Source: Siminovitchia sediminis (GTDB taxonomy: Bacteria > Bacillota > Bacilli > Bacillales > Bacillaceae_C). Taken from it: a DNA stretch of 64,000 bases. The stretch covers positions 48,628-112,627 of the forward strand of contig NZ_JBHUEO010000113.1 of the NCBI RefSeq assembly GCF_042680885.1, read 5' to 3'. The notes below the pieces were generated by a model. It saw only the letters and a program-made list of their open reading frames with translations. It ran no database searches and was not told the DNA's origin. This document shows, piece by piece, positions 8,353 through 17,426 of the stretch. The first letter of the stretch is position 1. Every line of letters begins with the position of its first letter. Made by a program: the position numbers and the translations under genes.

Positions 8353-9312
8353 ATGAAGAAATATCAACAAGATCCCACATTTAGAGAACCCCGTTTTAGC
8401 GGTATCAGCACATTTATGAGATTACCTCATGTAAGAACACTCGATGAAGTTGATGTGGCAGTGGTAGGTGTACCGTTTGATACGGGGCAAACTTTCCGGA
8501 CAGGGGCAAGGCTTGGACCGCAGTCGATACGAAACTTTTCATCCCTTGTCCGCTGTTCGTCCACTTTCCACGGTATCAACATATTTGATTATGTATCTGC
8601 GATAGACTACGGAGATGTGCCGGTGGTTCCCGGATTTATCCAGGAAACGTATGAAAATATGGTCGAGGTGCTGGCGCCGATGTACCAAAGAGGTATTGTT
8701 CCTATTGTCATGGGTGGAGATCACTCCATTACTCTGGGAGAATTGCGGGCGGCTGCCAAAGCTTATGGCCCTGTATCCTTGCTCCATTTTGATGCCCACA
8801 CAGATACAGTGGATAGCTACTTCGGACAAAAATATACGCACGGCACTCCATTTAGGCGGGCTGTAGAAGAAGGATTGATTGATCCAACTCGTTCCATTCA
8901 GGTAGGTATGCGCGGACCAGTCAACAGCCTGGATGAATATGACGAATCAAGAGAATTAGGGTTTGAAGTGATCACCTCCGATGAAATATATGAGATGGGG
9001 ATCCCTTCACTGATCACTGCCATAAAAAATAGAGTCCAGGGCCAGCGGGTATTTCTTTCATTTGATGTGGACTTTATCGATCCTGCCTTTGCACCAGGGA
9101 CAGGAACACCTGAAGTCAATGGTATTTATCCGCGGGAAGCCTTTCAAATCTTGCGGCAATTGAAGGATCTTTCGTTTATCGGATTTGACGTGGTTGAAGT
9201 CCTCCCTGCATATGATCATGGTGAAATTACATCTGCATTGGCAGCAAACATCATGTTTGAAATGATGTGTTTGGCCGCACTGAACAAAAAACATGCAGTA
9301 TTAACGAAATAA
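8353..9312 (+). CDS. Agmatinase/arginase-family ureohydrolase
   Basis: A 319-residue binuclear-manganese ureohydrolase, a family that splits a guanidino compound (agmatine, arginine, guanidinobutyrate) into an amine and urea. All metal-ligand motifs are present: GGDHSITLGE, HFDAHTDT and SFDVDFIDPAFAPGTGTPEV. A clear AAGGAGAG lies upstream of ATG 8353. The length and an N-terminal SGISTFMRLPHV resemble agmatinase and guanidinobutyrase rather than RocF arginase. No urease or spermidine synthase gene is nearby, so a catabolic role is more likely than polyamine synthesis. The gene ends at a strong terminator. Confidence 0.87.
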   Translation: MKKYQQDPTFREPRFSGISTFMRLPHVRTLDEVDVAVVGVPFDTGQTFRTGARLGPQSIRNFSSLVRCSSTFHGINIFDYVSAIDYGDVPVVPGFIQETYENMVEVLAPMYQRGIVPIVMGGDHSITLGELRAAAKAYGPVSLLHFDAHTDTVDSYFGQKYTHGTPFRRAVEEGLIDPTRSIQVGMRGPVNSLDEYDESRELGFEVITSDEIYEMGIPSLITAIKNRVQGQRVFLSFDVDFIDPAFAPGTGTPEVNGIYPREAFQILRQLKDLSFIGFDVVEVLPAYDHGEITSALAANIMFEMMCLAALNKKHAVLTK

Positions 9313-9323
9313 GAGCCGAATAT

Positions 9324-9364
9324 CCCGGCAATGAATAAAAGGGACTTCATTTGCCGGGTTTTTA
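9324..9364 (+). terminator. Rho-independent terminator after the ureohydrolase
   Basis: A perfect stem (CCCGGCAATGAA with TTCATTTGCCGGG, one base bulged) is followed by TTTTTAAAAG, 12 bases after the stop codon. Confidence 0.8.
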
Positions 9365-9426
9365 AAAGAAAGAACTAACATTGAATAAAAGCATAAGGGA
9401 CGCTTCACTTTGTAGAGTATTCAAAT

Positions 9427-9440
9427 TGTAAGCGTTAACC
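9427..9440 (+). promoter_or_regulatory. CcpA cre site upstream of the sodium:solute symporter
   Basis: TGTAAGCGTTAACC matches the cre consensus TGWAANCGNTNWCA at 13 of 14 positions. It ends 15 bases before the symporter start, where CcpA binding would repress. Confidence 0.7.
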
Positions 9441-9455
9441 AGGGGGTATCACAAT

Positions 9456-10866
9456 ATGGGAACAATTGACATTGTCATTATTATTCTTTATTTTGCCGTC
9501 ATCGCAGGTGTCGGGGTATATGGAGCAAGGCGGGCTACGAACGCGGAAGAATATATGGTGGCCGGCCGGAATTTAAACTATTTCATGTATATCGGCTGTT
9601 TGGCCGCTGTCATACTTGGCGGAGCTTCTACAATAGGTACCAATAGGTACCGCGAGACTGGGATATGAATTTGGAATTTCAGGAATATGGATGGTAGTTG
9701 CAATCGGTACGGGTGTCATCTTACTGGGGATCTTTTTAACAAAGAAAATATCCCAGTTCAAAGTCCTGACAATCAGTGAATTGCTTGAAAAACGCTACAG
9801 CAAAGAGACAAGGCTGGTTAGTGCCATTGTTGCAACGATTTATACATTGATGCTGACAGTTGTTCAAATGATCGGTATCGGTTCATTGTTAAATGTATGG
9901 CTGGGTTGGAACATGGCCCTGTGCATTATCATAGGGGGAGGAATTGTCTTTTTATACACAACAATGGGTGGTATGTGGTCTGTTACCATGACGGATATTG
10001 TGCAATTCGTTATTATGACAATTGGCGTATTCTTCTTATTGCTGCCGATGAGCCTTTCCGACGCGGGCGGCTGGACCGCTTTAAATACAGAACTTCCTTC
10101 CGGATTTTTCGATATTGGCCATATTGGCGGAGAGCGAATCTTTCAATATTTCATCCTGTTTACACTTGGGCTGATGGTTGGACAGGACATTTGGCAGCGG
10201 CTATTTACTGCAAAAACTCCAAAAGTGTCGAAAATTGGTACTGTAGCAGCTGGAATCTATGCCTATGCTTACGCAATTGCTTTGGCGATCATTGGGATGA
10301 GTGCTTTCGTATTACTGCCAAATATCGAAGATACCCAAAATGTTTTTGCCGAGGTGGCTATGATCTCTCTTCCTCCAGGTGTGCTCGGTCTCGTCCTGGC
10401 AAGTGTTGCTGCAGCGATCATGTCGACAGCATCGGGGTCAATCATAGCCTGTTCAACACTTATATCTAATGATATTGTAAAGAGATTTTTTAAGCCGGAT
10501 ATAAGTGATAGAGGTTTTGTCCGGATTTCCCGCTTTACCACTGTAGGAATTGGCGTTTTTTCCATCATTTGTGCCATTTGGATCCAAGATATACTTGTTG
10601 CCCTGGACGTTGCTTATGCCGTGTTATCTGGAGCCTTATTCTTCCCGGTCATCTTTGGTTTGTTTTCAAAGAAGGTCCATGCGCGAGCGGCTTTTTACTC
10701 CATCATTTTAAGTGCAGCCGTTATTCTGGCAGGACTGGCTATATTGGGAATTACAGCAACAGAACCAATTATATACGGATCGGCAGTAAGCTTTGTCACA
10801 TTATTGGTCCTATCGTTTTTTACTTCGAATAAGGAAAAAGACCAGAAGGAAATTAATGTGAGTTAG
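9456..10866 (+). pseudogene. Sodium:solute symporter (SSS family), frameshifted by a 10-bp duplication
   Basis: The first frame starts at ATG 9456 after AGGGGGT, shows the family start with YMVAGRNLNYFMYIG, and stops at 9668. A second frame from 9691 continues through about eleven further membrane segments to 10866. Between them CAATAGGTAC occurs twice in tandem. Removing one copy restores a single 466-residue SSS protein through GGASTIGTARLGYEFG, a family hallmark. The family imports sugars, amino acids, organic acids or urea with Na+. As written no full product can be made. True inactivation, slippage and a sequencing or assembly error all remain possible. Confidence 0.85.
9631..9650 (+). 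repeat. Perfect 10-bp tandem duplication disrupting the symporter
   Basis: CAATAGGTAC at 9631-9640 is repeated exactly at 9641-9650. Ten bases is not a multiple of three, so one copy too many shifts the frame. Confidence 0.95.
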
Positions 10867-10930
10867 AAGAGCTGCAGATGGCCTAATGAAGTTCAGGCAC
10901 CTGCGCTGACAGTTGAATGGTTAACAATAT

Positions 10931-10974
10931 AAAGACGACTTATACTCAGTTTTTGAATATAGAGTCGTCTTTTC
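10931..10974 (+). terminator. Rho-independent terminator after the symporter
   Basis: AAAGACGACT pairs with AGTCGTCTTT around a loop of about 22 bases and runs into TTTTC. Confidence 0.65.
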
Positions 10975-11063
10975 TATACGTTCAAAAATATATAAAAACA
11001 ATAGGAGTCTTCAAAGAGACTCAAAGGAAGAAGCTTCAAACTATACCTCCCTTGATGTCTATC

Positions 11064-11408
11064 TTATTGAACTCCCCCATACGGAAATTGATTGGAATAC
11101 CCCGCATGCTGCTGGTAGGACTGCTGAATCTTTTGCTCGCTCTCAGCGTCAAAAGCGTACCAGCCGTTCTTGAACATGTGTTCAAACAGGCTGCGCTGCG
11201 CATTCTGAGTTTCGTTGAAAATTGTCAGTAAGTCATCATAAAGGTGCTGGTGACTCGCTTCATGCAGAGCGACAGCATAGCTTCTTGTCATATATTTTTC
11301 TGTGGACAACATGTCATTCATAAAATCACGGTCATTCATCTGCGGTGTTTTTGGAACTTGAGCAGCCGGGTTTTGAATTTTTTGCCCAGATTGGTTTTGG
11401 TTGTTCAT
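11064..11408 (-). CDS. Spore coat protein, CotF/YusN-like
   Basis: A 114-residue protein with a Gln/Asn-rich start and a CotF-like helical core: MNDRDFMNDMLSTEKYMTRS, then HEASHQHLYDDLLTIFNETQ and a Tyr/Gly-rich tail. The CotF family contributes to the spore coat. It lies 22 bases downstream of a related shorter gene on the same strand, so the pair forms an operon and probably arose by duplication. Expression is expected in the mother cell during sporulation, though I cannot read a sigma-K promoter with certainty. An exact function is not known. Confidence 0.8.
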   Translation of the reverse strand: MNNQNQSGQKIQNPAAQVPKTPQMNDRDFMNDMLSTEKYMTRSYAVALHEASHQHLYDDLLTIFNETQNAQRSLFEHMFKNGWYAFDAESEQKIQQSYQQHAGYSNQFPYGGVQ

Positions 11409-11430
11409 TGGAAAGATTTTCTCCTTTCTA

Positions 11431-11706
11431 TCACATCATCTGGTTATTTTGCTGTTTTTCCTGTAAATGGGCAAGAAGCATTTCATAGTGGCGCTGATGC
11501 ATTTGCCCGCACTTTTCAATTTCTAGCTTGACGGGCTGGTCCTGACACTGTTCGGCAAAAAAATGTGCTTTTTTCATGGCTAGCAGATTCCATGCCAACA
11601 TATCATTAATATAAGAAAGGTCTTTAGTCGTAATGACATGCGGCGGCTGCTGCATGACCGGCTGTTGCTGCTGCGGCATTTGTTGTGAATTTTGCTGGTT
11701 CTGCAT
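11431..11706 (-). CDS. yusN: Spore coat protein, YusN-like
   Basis: A 91-residue protein with an N-terminal Gln/Pro-rich arm and a helical core (TTKDLSYINDMLAWNLLAMK) similar to CotF-type coat proteins. In B. subtilis yusN sits next to the fadNAE operon, and the same arrangement is seen here. The start has AAGGAGGG upstream. It is the first gene of a two-gene minus-strand unit with the 114-residue paralogue and is divergent from fadN. Confidence 0.8.
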   Translation of the reverse strand: MQNQQNSQQMPQQQQPVMQQPPHVITTKDLSYINDMLAWNLLAMKKAHFFAEQCQDQPVKLEIEKCGQMHQRHYEMLLAHLQEKQQNNQMM

Positions 11707-11881
11707 AGATTTCCCTCCTTAAACAGTACAAGGATAGCATTTGTGGAGAAAGGAATTTTATTCATGTGCCTCGTTTATTAGCAATTTTGATTTGCTGTTA
11801 AAAATCATTGATAAATTCTGATGATTCCGTTATATTAATACTAAATCAAACTTTTCGCAATGGATTTTTTTAACCATAAAA

Positions 11882-11899
11882 TGAATGAGTGTTCATTCA
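11882..11899 (+). promoter_or_regulatory. FadR operator of the fadNAE operon
   Basis: TGAATGAGTGTTCATTCA is an exact 8+2+8 palindrome and matches the Bacillus FadR (YsiA) box TGAATGANTANTCATTCA closely. It ends 23 bases before the fadN start, so FadR would block transcription until long-chain acyl-CoA releases it. Confidence 0.85.
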
Positions 11900-11922
11900 A
11901 AGGGCGTAAAGGAGGAATTGCA

Positions 11923-14307
11923 TTGTCATTTCGTATTCGGAAAGCTGCAGTCATCGGCTCTGGCGTCATGGGGTCCGGAATTGCAGCACACCTGGCGAAC
12001 GTCGGTATTCCCTCTCTCCTATTGGACATTGTACCAAGTGAACTCACCGACAGAGAAAAGGCAAAAGGGCTGTCTCTGGAAGACAAGGAAGTGCGGAACC
12101 GCTACGCAGAGAAGGCGCTAAAAGGCCTTTTGAATCAAAAGCCTGCACCTCTGACGAGCAGAAAAAACGTTGGCCTGATTAAAGCCGGCAACCTGGAAGA
12201 TGATATTGAAAAGCTGAGTGAGGCGGATTGGATTATCGAAGTGGTGGTCGAGAATCTCGATGCAAAAAAGCAAATATTTAAAAAGGTGGATCAATATAGA
12301 AAAAAAGGCTCAATAATCAGCTCCAACACATCAGGAATTTCTGTAGAGGCAATGTCTGAAGGCCTTTCCGAAGACTTTCAAAAGCATTTCCTCGGAACTC
12401 ACTTTTTTAATCCGCCGCGTTATTTGAAACTATTGGAAATTATTCCGACCCAAAAGACAGATCCGGCGGTAGTTGCTTTTATGAAAACATTTGGAGAAGA
12501 TGTGCTCGGCAAGGGAGTGGTCGTGGCCAAGGATACGCCTAATTTTATCGCCAACCGCATCGGAACATACGGATTGCTTGTTGCTGTCAATGAGATGCTC
12601 CAAGGAGGTTTCAGCATCGGGGAGATAGATTCCATTACCGGCCCGCTAATCGGCAGGCCTAAAAGTGCAACGTTTCGAACGCTCGATGTAGTAGGGCTGG
12701 ATACGTTTATTCACGTTGCCAACAATGTTTATGAATCTGTTGAAGGTCATGAAAAAGACGTGTTCAAAGTACCGGATTTTATGAAGCAAATGCTTGAAAA
12801 TGGCTGGCTTGGCAGTAAGGCCGGGCAAGGTTTTTATCTGAAAAAAGGTCAAGAGATCCTCCAATTAAACCCTCAGACCCTTGAATATGAGCCAAGAAAA
12901 AGACTGAAAACTCCCGGAGTGGAGATGGCGAAACGGGAAAAAGGCACGGCGCAAAAATTGAAAGCGCTTATTTATTCGAGTGATCCTGCAGGTGAGCTTC
13001 TTTGGAATATAACGGCTCCTGTCCTGATCATTTCTGCTGAATTGCTGGGAAACATTGCGGATGACCCTGTTTCAATTGACCAGGCAATGAAATGGGGATT
13101 TGGCTGGGAGCTGGGTCCGTTTGAAATGTGGGATGCGATTGGTGTGGATAAGGCAGTCGGAAAAATGGAGCAGCAGGGTTGGACAGTGCCTTCCTGGGTG
13201 AAAGAAATGCTGCATCAGGGTCACTCCACATTTTACAAAGAAGTGTCTGGTACTGAATATTATTGGGCAGGCCATGAATATAAAAATGTGGTCAAAAATC
13301 CAAAATTTATTGACTTGAAACTGCTGAAAAAACAGGGGAAGGTATTAAAAAAGAATTCCGGAGCCAGTTTGATTGATCTTGATGACGGGGTCGTCCTGCT
13401 TGAATTTCATTCCAAAAACAATGCTATCGGTTTTGATATTATTCAAATGCTCAATTATGCCATTGATGAGACAGAGCAGCACTATAAAGGGCTTGTTATC
13501 GGAAACCAGGGGAAGAACTTTTGTGTCGGTGCCAATATCGGTCTCATTTTAATGGCTGCTCAGGATGACGATTTATTTGAAGTGGATATGGTGATCCGTC
13601 AATTTCAAAAGGCAATGATGCGAATCAAGTACTGTGAAAAGCCTATTGTAACGGCACCATTCGGCATGACACTTGGCGGAGGTGCTGAGGTGTGTCTACC
13701 TTCCGCCCATATTCAGGCCTCCATGGAAACATATATGGGGCTGGTGGAAACCGGAGTAGGGCTCATTCCGGGCGGAGGAGGAAATAAAGAATTATATATT
13801 AAAACTTTAAAAAGCATGCCTCATGGCGTTGACTATGATTTGCAAAAAGTAGCGAATAAAGTATTTGAAACCATTGCTATGGCCAAAGTCTCTGCTTCCG
13901 GACAGGAAGCAAAGGAAAACAATTTTTTGAACAGGGCCGATGGAATTTCCGTAAATGGGGATCACCTGATTTATGACGCGAAGCATGCCGTTTTGGCTCT
14001 CCATGAACGAGGTTATCAACCTCCTGTACAGGAAAAAGTCCCGGTAACCGGTGAAACCGGATATGCAACGCTGCTTCTCGGTGCAGAATCTATGAGGCTT
14101 TCAGGTGCAATCTCTGAACACGATATGAAAATAGCAAAAAAATTAGCCTATGTTATTGCCGGAGGGAACCTTCCGTTTGGAACAAAGGTAGATGAACAAT
14201 ATTTACTGGATCTTGAAAGGGAAGCATTTTTGAGCCTTGTTGCTGAGTCAAAGTCGCAGCAACGGATGCAGCACATGCTGCTGAAAGGAAAACCGCTGAG
14301 AAATTGA
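11923..14307 (+). CDS. fadN: FadN: 3-hydroxyacyl-CoA dehydrogenase / enoyl-CoA hydratase
   Basis: A 794-residue bifunctional beta-oxidation enzyme that hydrates enoyl-CoA and oxidises 3-hydroxyacyl-CoA with NAD+. The dehydrogenase part comes first (AAVIGSGVMGSGIAAHLANV at about residue 8, FFNPPRYLKLLEIIP at about 166). The crotonase part follows in the C-terminal half (GNQGKNFCVGANIG and FGMTLGGGAEVCLPS). TTG 11923 lies seven bases after AAAGGAGG, and the length fits B. subtilis FadN (about 790). It leads the operon with fadA and fadE and is preceded by the FadR palindrome. Confidence 0.95.
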   Translation: MSFRIRKAAVIGSGVMGSGIAAHLANVGIPSLLLDIVPSELTDREKAKGLSLEDKEVRNRYAEKALKGLLNQKPAPLTSRKNVGLIKAGNLEDDIEKLSEADWIIEVVVENLDAKKQIFKKVDQYRKKGSIISSNTSGISVEAMSEGLSEDFQKHFLGTHFFNPPRYLKLLEIIPTQKTDPAVVAFMKTFGEDVLGKGVVVAKDTPNFIANRIGTYGLLVAVNEMLQGGFSIGEIDSITGPLIGRPKSATFRTLDVVGLDTFIHVANNVYESVEGHEKDVFKVPDFMKQMLENGWLGSKAGQGFYLKKGQEILQLNPQTLEYEPRKRLKTPGVEMAKREKGTAQKLKALIYSSDPAGELLWNITAPVLIISAELLGNIADDPVSIDQAMKWGFGWELGPFEMWDAIGVDKAVGKMEQQGWTVPSWVKEMLHQGHSTFYKEVSGTEYYWAGHEYKNVVKNPKFIDLKLLKKQGKVLKKNSGASLIDLDDGVVLLEFHSKNNAIGFDIIQMLNYAIDETEQHYKGLVIGNQGKNFCVGANIGLILMAAQDDDLFEVDMVIRQFQKAMMRIKYCEKPIVTAPFGMTLGGGAEVCLPSAHIQASMETYMGLVETGVGLIPGGGGNKELYIKTLKSMPHGVDYDLQKVANKVFETIAMAKVSASGQEAKENNFLNRADGISVNGDHLIYDAKHAVLALHERGYQPPVQEKVPVTGETGYATLLLGAESMRLSGAISEHDMKIAKKLAYVIAGGNLPFGTKVDEQYLLDLEREAFLSLVAESKSQQRMQHMLLKGKPLRN

Positions 14308-14339
14308 CCCATAGTTTAATAGAAATGAGGGAGGATCAT

Positions 14340-15515
14340 ATGCGTGAAGCGGTTATAGTCGCCGGAGCAAGAACTCCGGTCGGTAAAGCCAAAAAAGGCA
14401 CACTTGCCGATACCCGGCCAGATGATCTCGGAGCTCTTGCTGTAAAAGAAACGTTGAAACGTGCAGGCAATTATAATGGGAATATAGATGATGTCATTAT
14501 GGGCTGTGCGATCCCTGAGGCTGAACAGGGATTAAATATGGCGAGAAACATTGGTGCGCTTGCCGGCCTTCCTAAAGATGTTCCGGGAATGACAATCAAT
14601 CGTTTTTGTTCGTCAGGACTGCAATCTATTGCATATGCTGCCGAAAGAATTATGGTCGGCTCTGCAGATACAATTATTGCGGGCGGGGCCGAATCGATGA
14701 GTATGCTGCCGATGTCCGGCCATATCGTCAGGCCCAATGCCAAACTCGTAGACTCGGCTCCTGAATATTATATGAGCATGGGTCATACAGCTGAAGAGGT
14801 AGCCAAAAGATTTGGGGTGTCCAGGGATGATCAGGATGCCTTTGCTGTAAAGAGCCATCAAAAGGCAGCAAAAGCGATAGCTGACAAAAAATTTGAAGAT
14901 GAAATTGTCTCGGTAGATGTCATTTCAAGATCGGTTGGCCCAGATTATAAGGTGACTGAAGAACATATACAATTCTCGCAGGATGAAGGCGTCCGTCCGG
15001 ATACCAATATAGAGGTATTATCAAAGCTTCGCCCCGTGTTTTCTATCACTGGCTCGGTGACGGCTGGTAATTCTTCGCAAACGAGTGACGGGGCTGCGGC
15101 AGTCATGGTAATGGATCGTGAAAAGGCCGATTCTTTGGGACTTCAGCCTATGATAAAATTCCGGTCATTTGCCGTCAGCGGAGTAGCCCCGGAAATCATG
15201 GGCGTAGGGCCTGTGGCAGCAGTTCCGAAAGCATTGAAAATTGCCGGGCTTGAACTTTCCGATATCGGCCTGTTTGAATTAAATGAAGCTTTTGCCTCGC
15301 AGGCTATTCAAGTCATACGGGAATTGGATCTGGATGAGGAGATTGTCAACGTAAATGGCGGTGCAATAGCGCTGGGACATCCGCTGGGCTGTACCGGGAC
15401 AAAGCTGACGCTGACGCTTGCCCATGAAATGAAACGCAGGAATGTCCAGTTTGGTGTGGTAACGATGTGTATTGGCGGGGGAATGGGAGCTGCAGGTGTG
15501 TTTGAACTCCTATAA
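14340..15515 (+). CDS. fadA: FadA: acetyl-CoA C-acyltransferase (3-ketoacyl-CoA thiolase)
   Basis: A 391-residue thiolase that releases acetyl-CoA from 3-ketoacyl-CoA in the last step of each beta-oxidation cycle. The acyl-carrying Cys is in INRFCSSGLQS (about residue 87). The C-terminal NGGAIALGHPLGCTG and CIGGGMG supply the catalytic His and second Cys. ATG 14340 follows GGGAGGATC and is preferred to the in-frame ATG at 14304. It lies 32 bases after fadN and 22 bases before fadE. Confidence 0.95.
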   Translation: MREAVIVAGARTPVGKAKKGTLADTRPDDLGALAVKETLKRAGNYNGNIDDVIMGCAIPEAEQGLNMARNIGALAGLPKDVPGMTINRFCSSGLQSIAYAAERIMVGSADTIIAGGAESMSMLPMSGHIVRPNAKLVDSAPEYYMSMGHTAEEVAKRFGVSRDDQDAFAVKSHQKAAKAIADKKFEDEIVSVDVISRSVGPDYKVTEEHIQFSQDEGVRPDTNIEVLSKLRPVFSITGSVTAGNSSQTSDGAAAVMVMDREKADSLGLQPMIKFRSFAVSGVAPEIMGVGPVAAVPKALKIAGLELSDIGLFELNEAFASQAIQVIRELDLDEEIVNVNGGAIALGHPLGCTGTKLTLTLAHEMKRRNVQFGVVTMCIGGGMGAAGVFELL

Positions 15516-15537
15516 TAATGAAACGGAGGAATGTCAG

Positions 15538-17322
15538 ATGGCCAAAAAGACAGGGAGGCTCATCAAAGGCGGTGCTTTTTTAATAGAAGATATTGAAGCA
15601 GAGCAAGTGTTTACCCCTGAAGATTATACAGATGAACAAATCATGATAGCCAAAACCACAGATGACTTTGTAACAAATGAGGTCATGCCGCAGGTGGAGC
15701 AATTGGAGAACCATGAATTTGATCGCTCTGTGAAACTATTAAAAGAGGCCGGAGAGCTGGGACTTCTCGGTGCCGATGTTCCGGAAGAATATGGAGGCCT
15801 GGGCCTTGATAAAGTGAGCTCAGCACTCATTGCTGAAAAAATGGCAAAAGTAGGAGGCTTTTCAATTTCTCACGGTGCACATGTAGGGATAGGATCGCTG
15901 CCCATTGTACTGTTCGGAAATGAAGAACAAAAACAAAAGTATCTGCCTGCATTGGCAACTGGAGAAAAGCTGGCAGCCTATGCATTAACGGAACCAGGTT
16001 CCGGGTCGGATGCGCTCGGTGCAAAAACTGCAGCCACATTGAATGAGGACGGCACTCATTACATCTTAAACGGGGAAAAACAGTGGATTACCAACTCTGC
16101 TTTTGCGGATATCTTTATTGTGTATGCAAAGATAGACGGTGAGCACTTTTCAGCATTTATTGTGGAACGGGAGTTTCCGGGAGTTTCCACCGGGCCGGAG
16201 GAAAAGAAAATGGGAATCAAGAGTTCGTCCACCCGCACGCTTCTATTGGATCACGCTGAAGTGCCGGTTGAAAACTTGCTTGGTGAAAAAGGTAAAGGAC
16301 ACCGGATTGCCTTTAACATTTTAAATATCGGCCGGTATAAACTTGGAGTGGGAACGGTCGGTGCGTCTAAACGTGCTCTTGAAATTACACTGGAATATGC
16401 CAATCAAAGAAAGCAGTTCAACACCCCGATTTCTCACTTCAATCTGACAAAAGAAAAATTTGGTACTTTGGCTGCTGAAATTTATGCCGCGGAATCCTCC
16501 GTTTACCGGACAGTCGGCTTGTTTGAAGAGCGCATGAGCCGTTTGAGTGAAGAGCAAATTAAAAATGGGACGGAAGTGGCGAAGTCCATCGCCGAGTATG
16601 CCATAGAATGTTCATTAAATAAATTTTTCGGGACAGAAGTTCTTGACCATGTAGTGGATGAAGGCGTGCAGATTCACGGCGGGTACGGGTACATGGAAGA
16701 ATATGAGATTGAAAGGGCTTATCGTGATTCCAGGATCAACCGCATCTTTGAAGGTACAAATGAAATCAACCGTCTACTCGTCCCGGGCACCTATTTAAAA
16801 AAGGCGTTCAAGGGAGAACTCCCTCTTCTTGAAAAAGCCCAGAAACTCCAGGAGGAGTTGATGATGTTAATGCCGGAAGAGCCGGATGATGAGCCGCTTG
16901 CCCAAGAGAGGCATTTAACAAATGGAACCAAAAAAGCCGCCTTGATGATTGCGGGACTGGCAGCGCAAAAATACGGAAAAGCGCTTGAAAATGAACAGGA
17001 GATCCTTTCACGAATGGCCGACCTTGTATCGCTTGCCTATGCCATGGAATCGGTTGTCCTGAGAACGGAGAAGGCGATAAAGCGGTACGGTTTGGAAAAG
17101 AGCAGACAAAAGCTGTTATATACTGAAATTTTCTGCCAGGATTCGATCACAAAGGTGGAACAGCTTTCAAGGGAATGCTTGGCGGCGATGGAAGAAGGCG
17201 ATATGTACCGCATGATGAACTCAGCTCTCAGAAAGCTGACACGCCATACGCCGATCAATGCCATTGCCAAAAAGAGGGAGGCAGCGGACCGGCTGAGCGG
17301 AGCAGAAAAATATATTGTGTAA
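15538..17322 (+). CDS. fadE: FadE: acyl-CoA dehydrogenase
   Basis: A 594-residue FAD-dependent acyl-CoA dehydrogenase, the first oxidative step of beta-oxidation. Both family signatures are present: AYALTEPGSGSDALGAKT (about residue 150) and GYGYMEEYEIERAYRDSR with FEGTNEINRLL (about 385-415). The C-terminal extension of about 180 residues is typical of Bacillus FadE. The start has GGAGGAAT upstream. It is the last gene of the fadNAE operon, closed by a terminator eight bases after the stop. Confidence 0.95.
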   Translation: MAKKTGRLIKGGAFLIEDIEAEQVFTPEDYTDEQIMIAKTTDDFVTNEVMPQVEQLENHEFDRSVKLLKEAGELGLLGADVPEEYGGLGLDKVSSALIAEKMAKVGGFSISHGAHVGIGSLPIVLFGNEEQKQKYLPALATGEKLAAYALTEPGSGSDALGAKTAATLNEDGTHYILNGEKQWITNSAFADIFIVYAKIDGEHFSAFIVEREFPGVSTGPEEKKMGIKSSSTRTLLLDHAEVPVENLLGEKGKGHRIAFNILNIGRYKLGVGTVGASKRALEITLEYANQRKQFNTPISHFNLTKEKFGTLAAEIYAAESSVYRTVGLFEERMSRLSEEQIKNGTEVAKSIAEYAIECSLNKFFGTEVLDHVVDEGVQIHGGYGYMEEYEIERAYRDSRINRIFEGTNEINRLLVPGTYLKKAFKGELPLLEKAQKLQEELMMLMPEEPDDEPLAQERHLTNGTKKAALMIAGLAAQKYGKALENEQEILSRMADLVSLAYAMESVVLRTEKAIKRYGLEKSRQKLLYTEIFCQDSITKVEQLSRECLAAMEEGDMYRMMNSALRKLTRHTPINAIAKKREAADRLSGAEKYIV

Positions 17323-17329
17323 CATACAA

Positions 17330-17361
17330 AACGAGCAAACAAACGGTTTGCTCGTTTCTTT
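17330..17361 (+). terminator. Rho-independent terminator of the fadNAE operon
   Basis: AACGAGCAAAC pairs with GTTTGCTCGTT around a short loop and is followed by TCTTTATT. Confidence 0.85.
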
Positions 17362-17426
17362 ATTCATAGTTCCCCGGTTTAAAAGGTCTATGATACCGTG
17401 CACTTTAAAGGAAAGGAGTCTTCACC

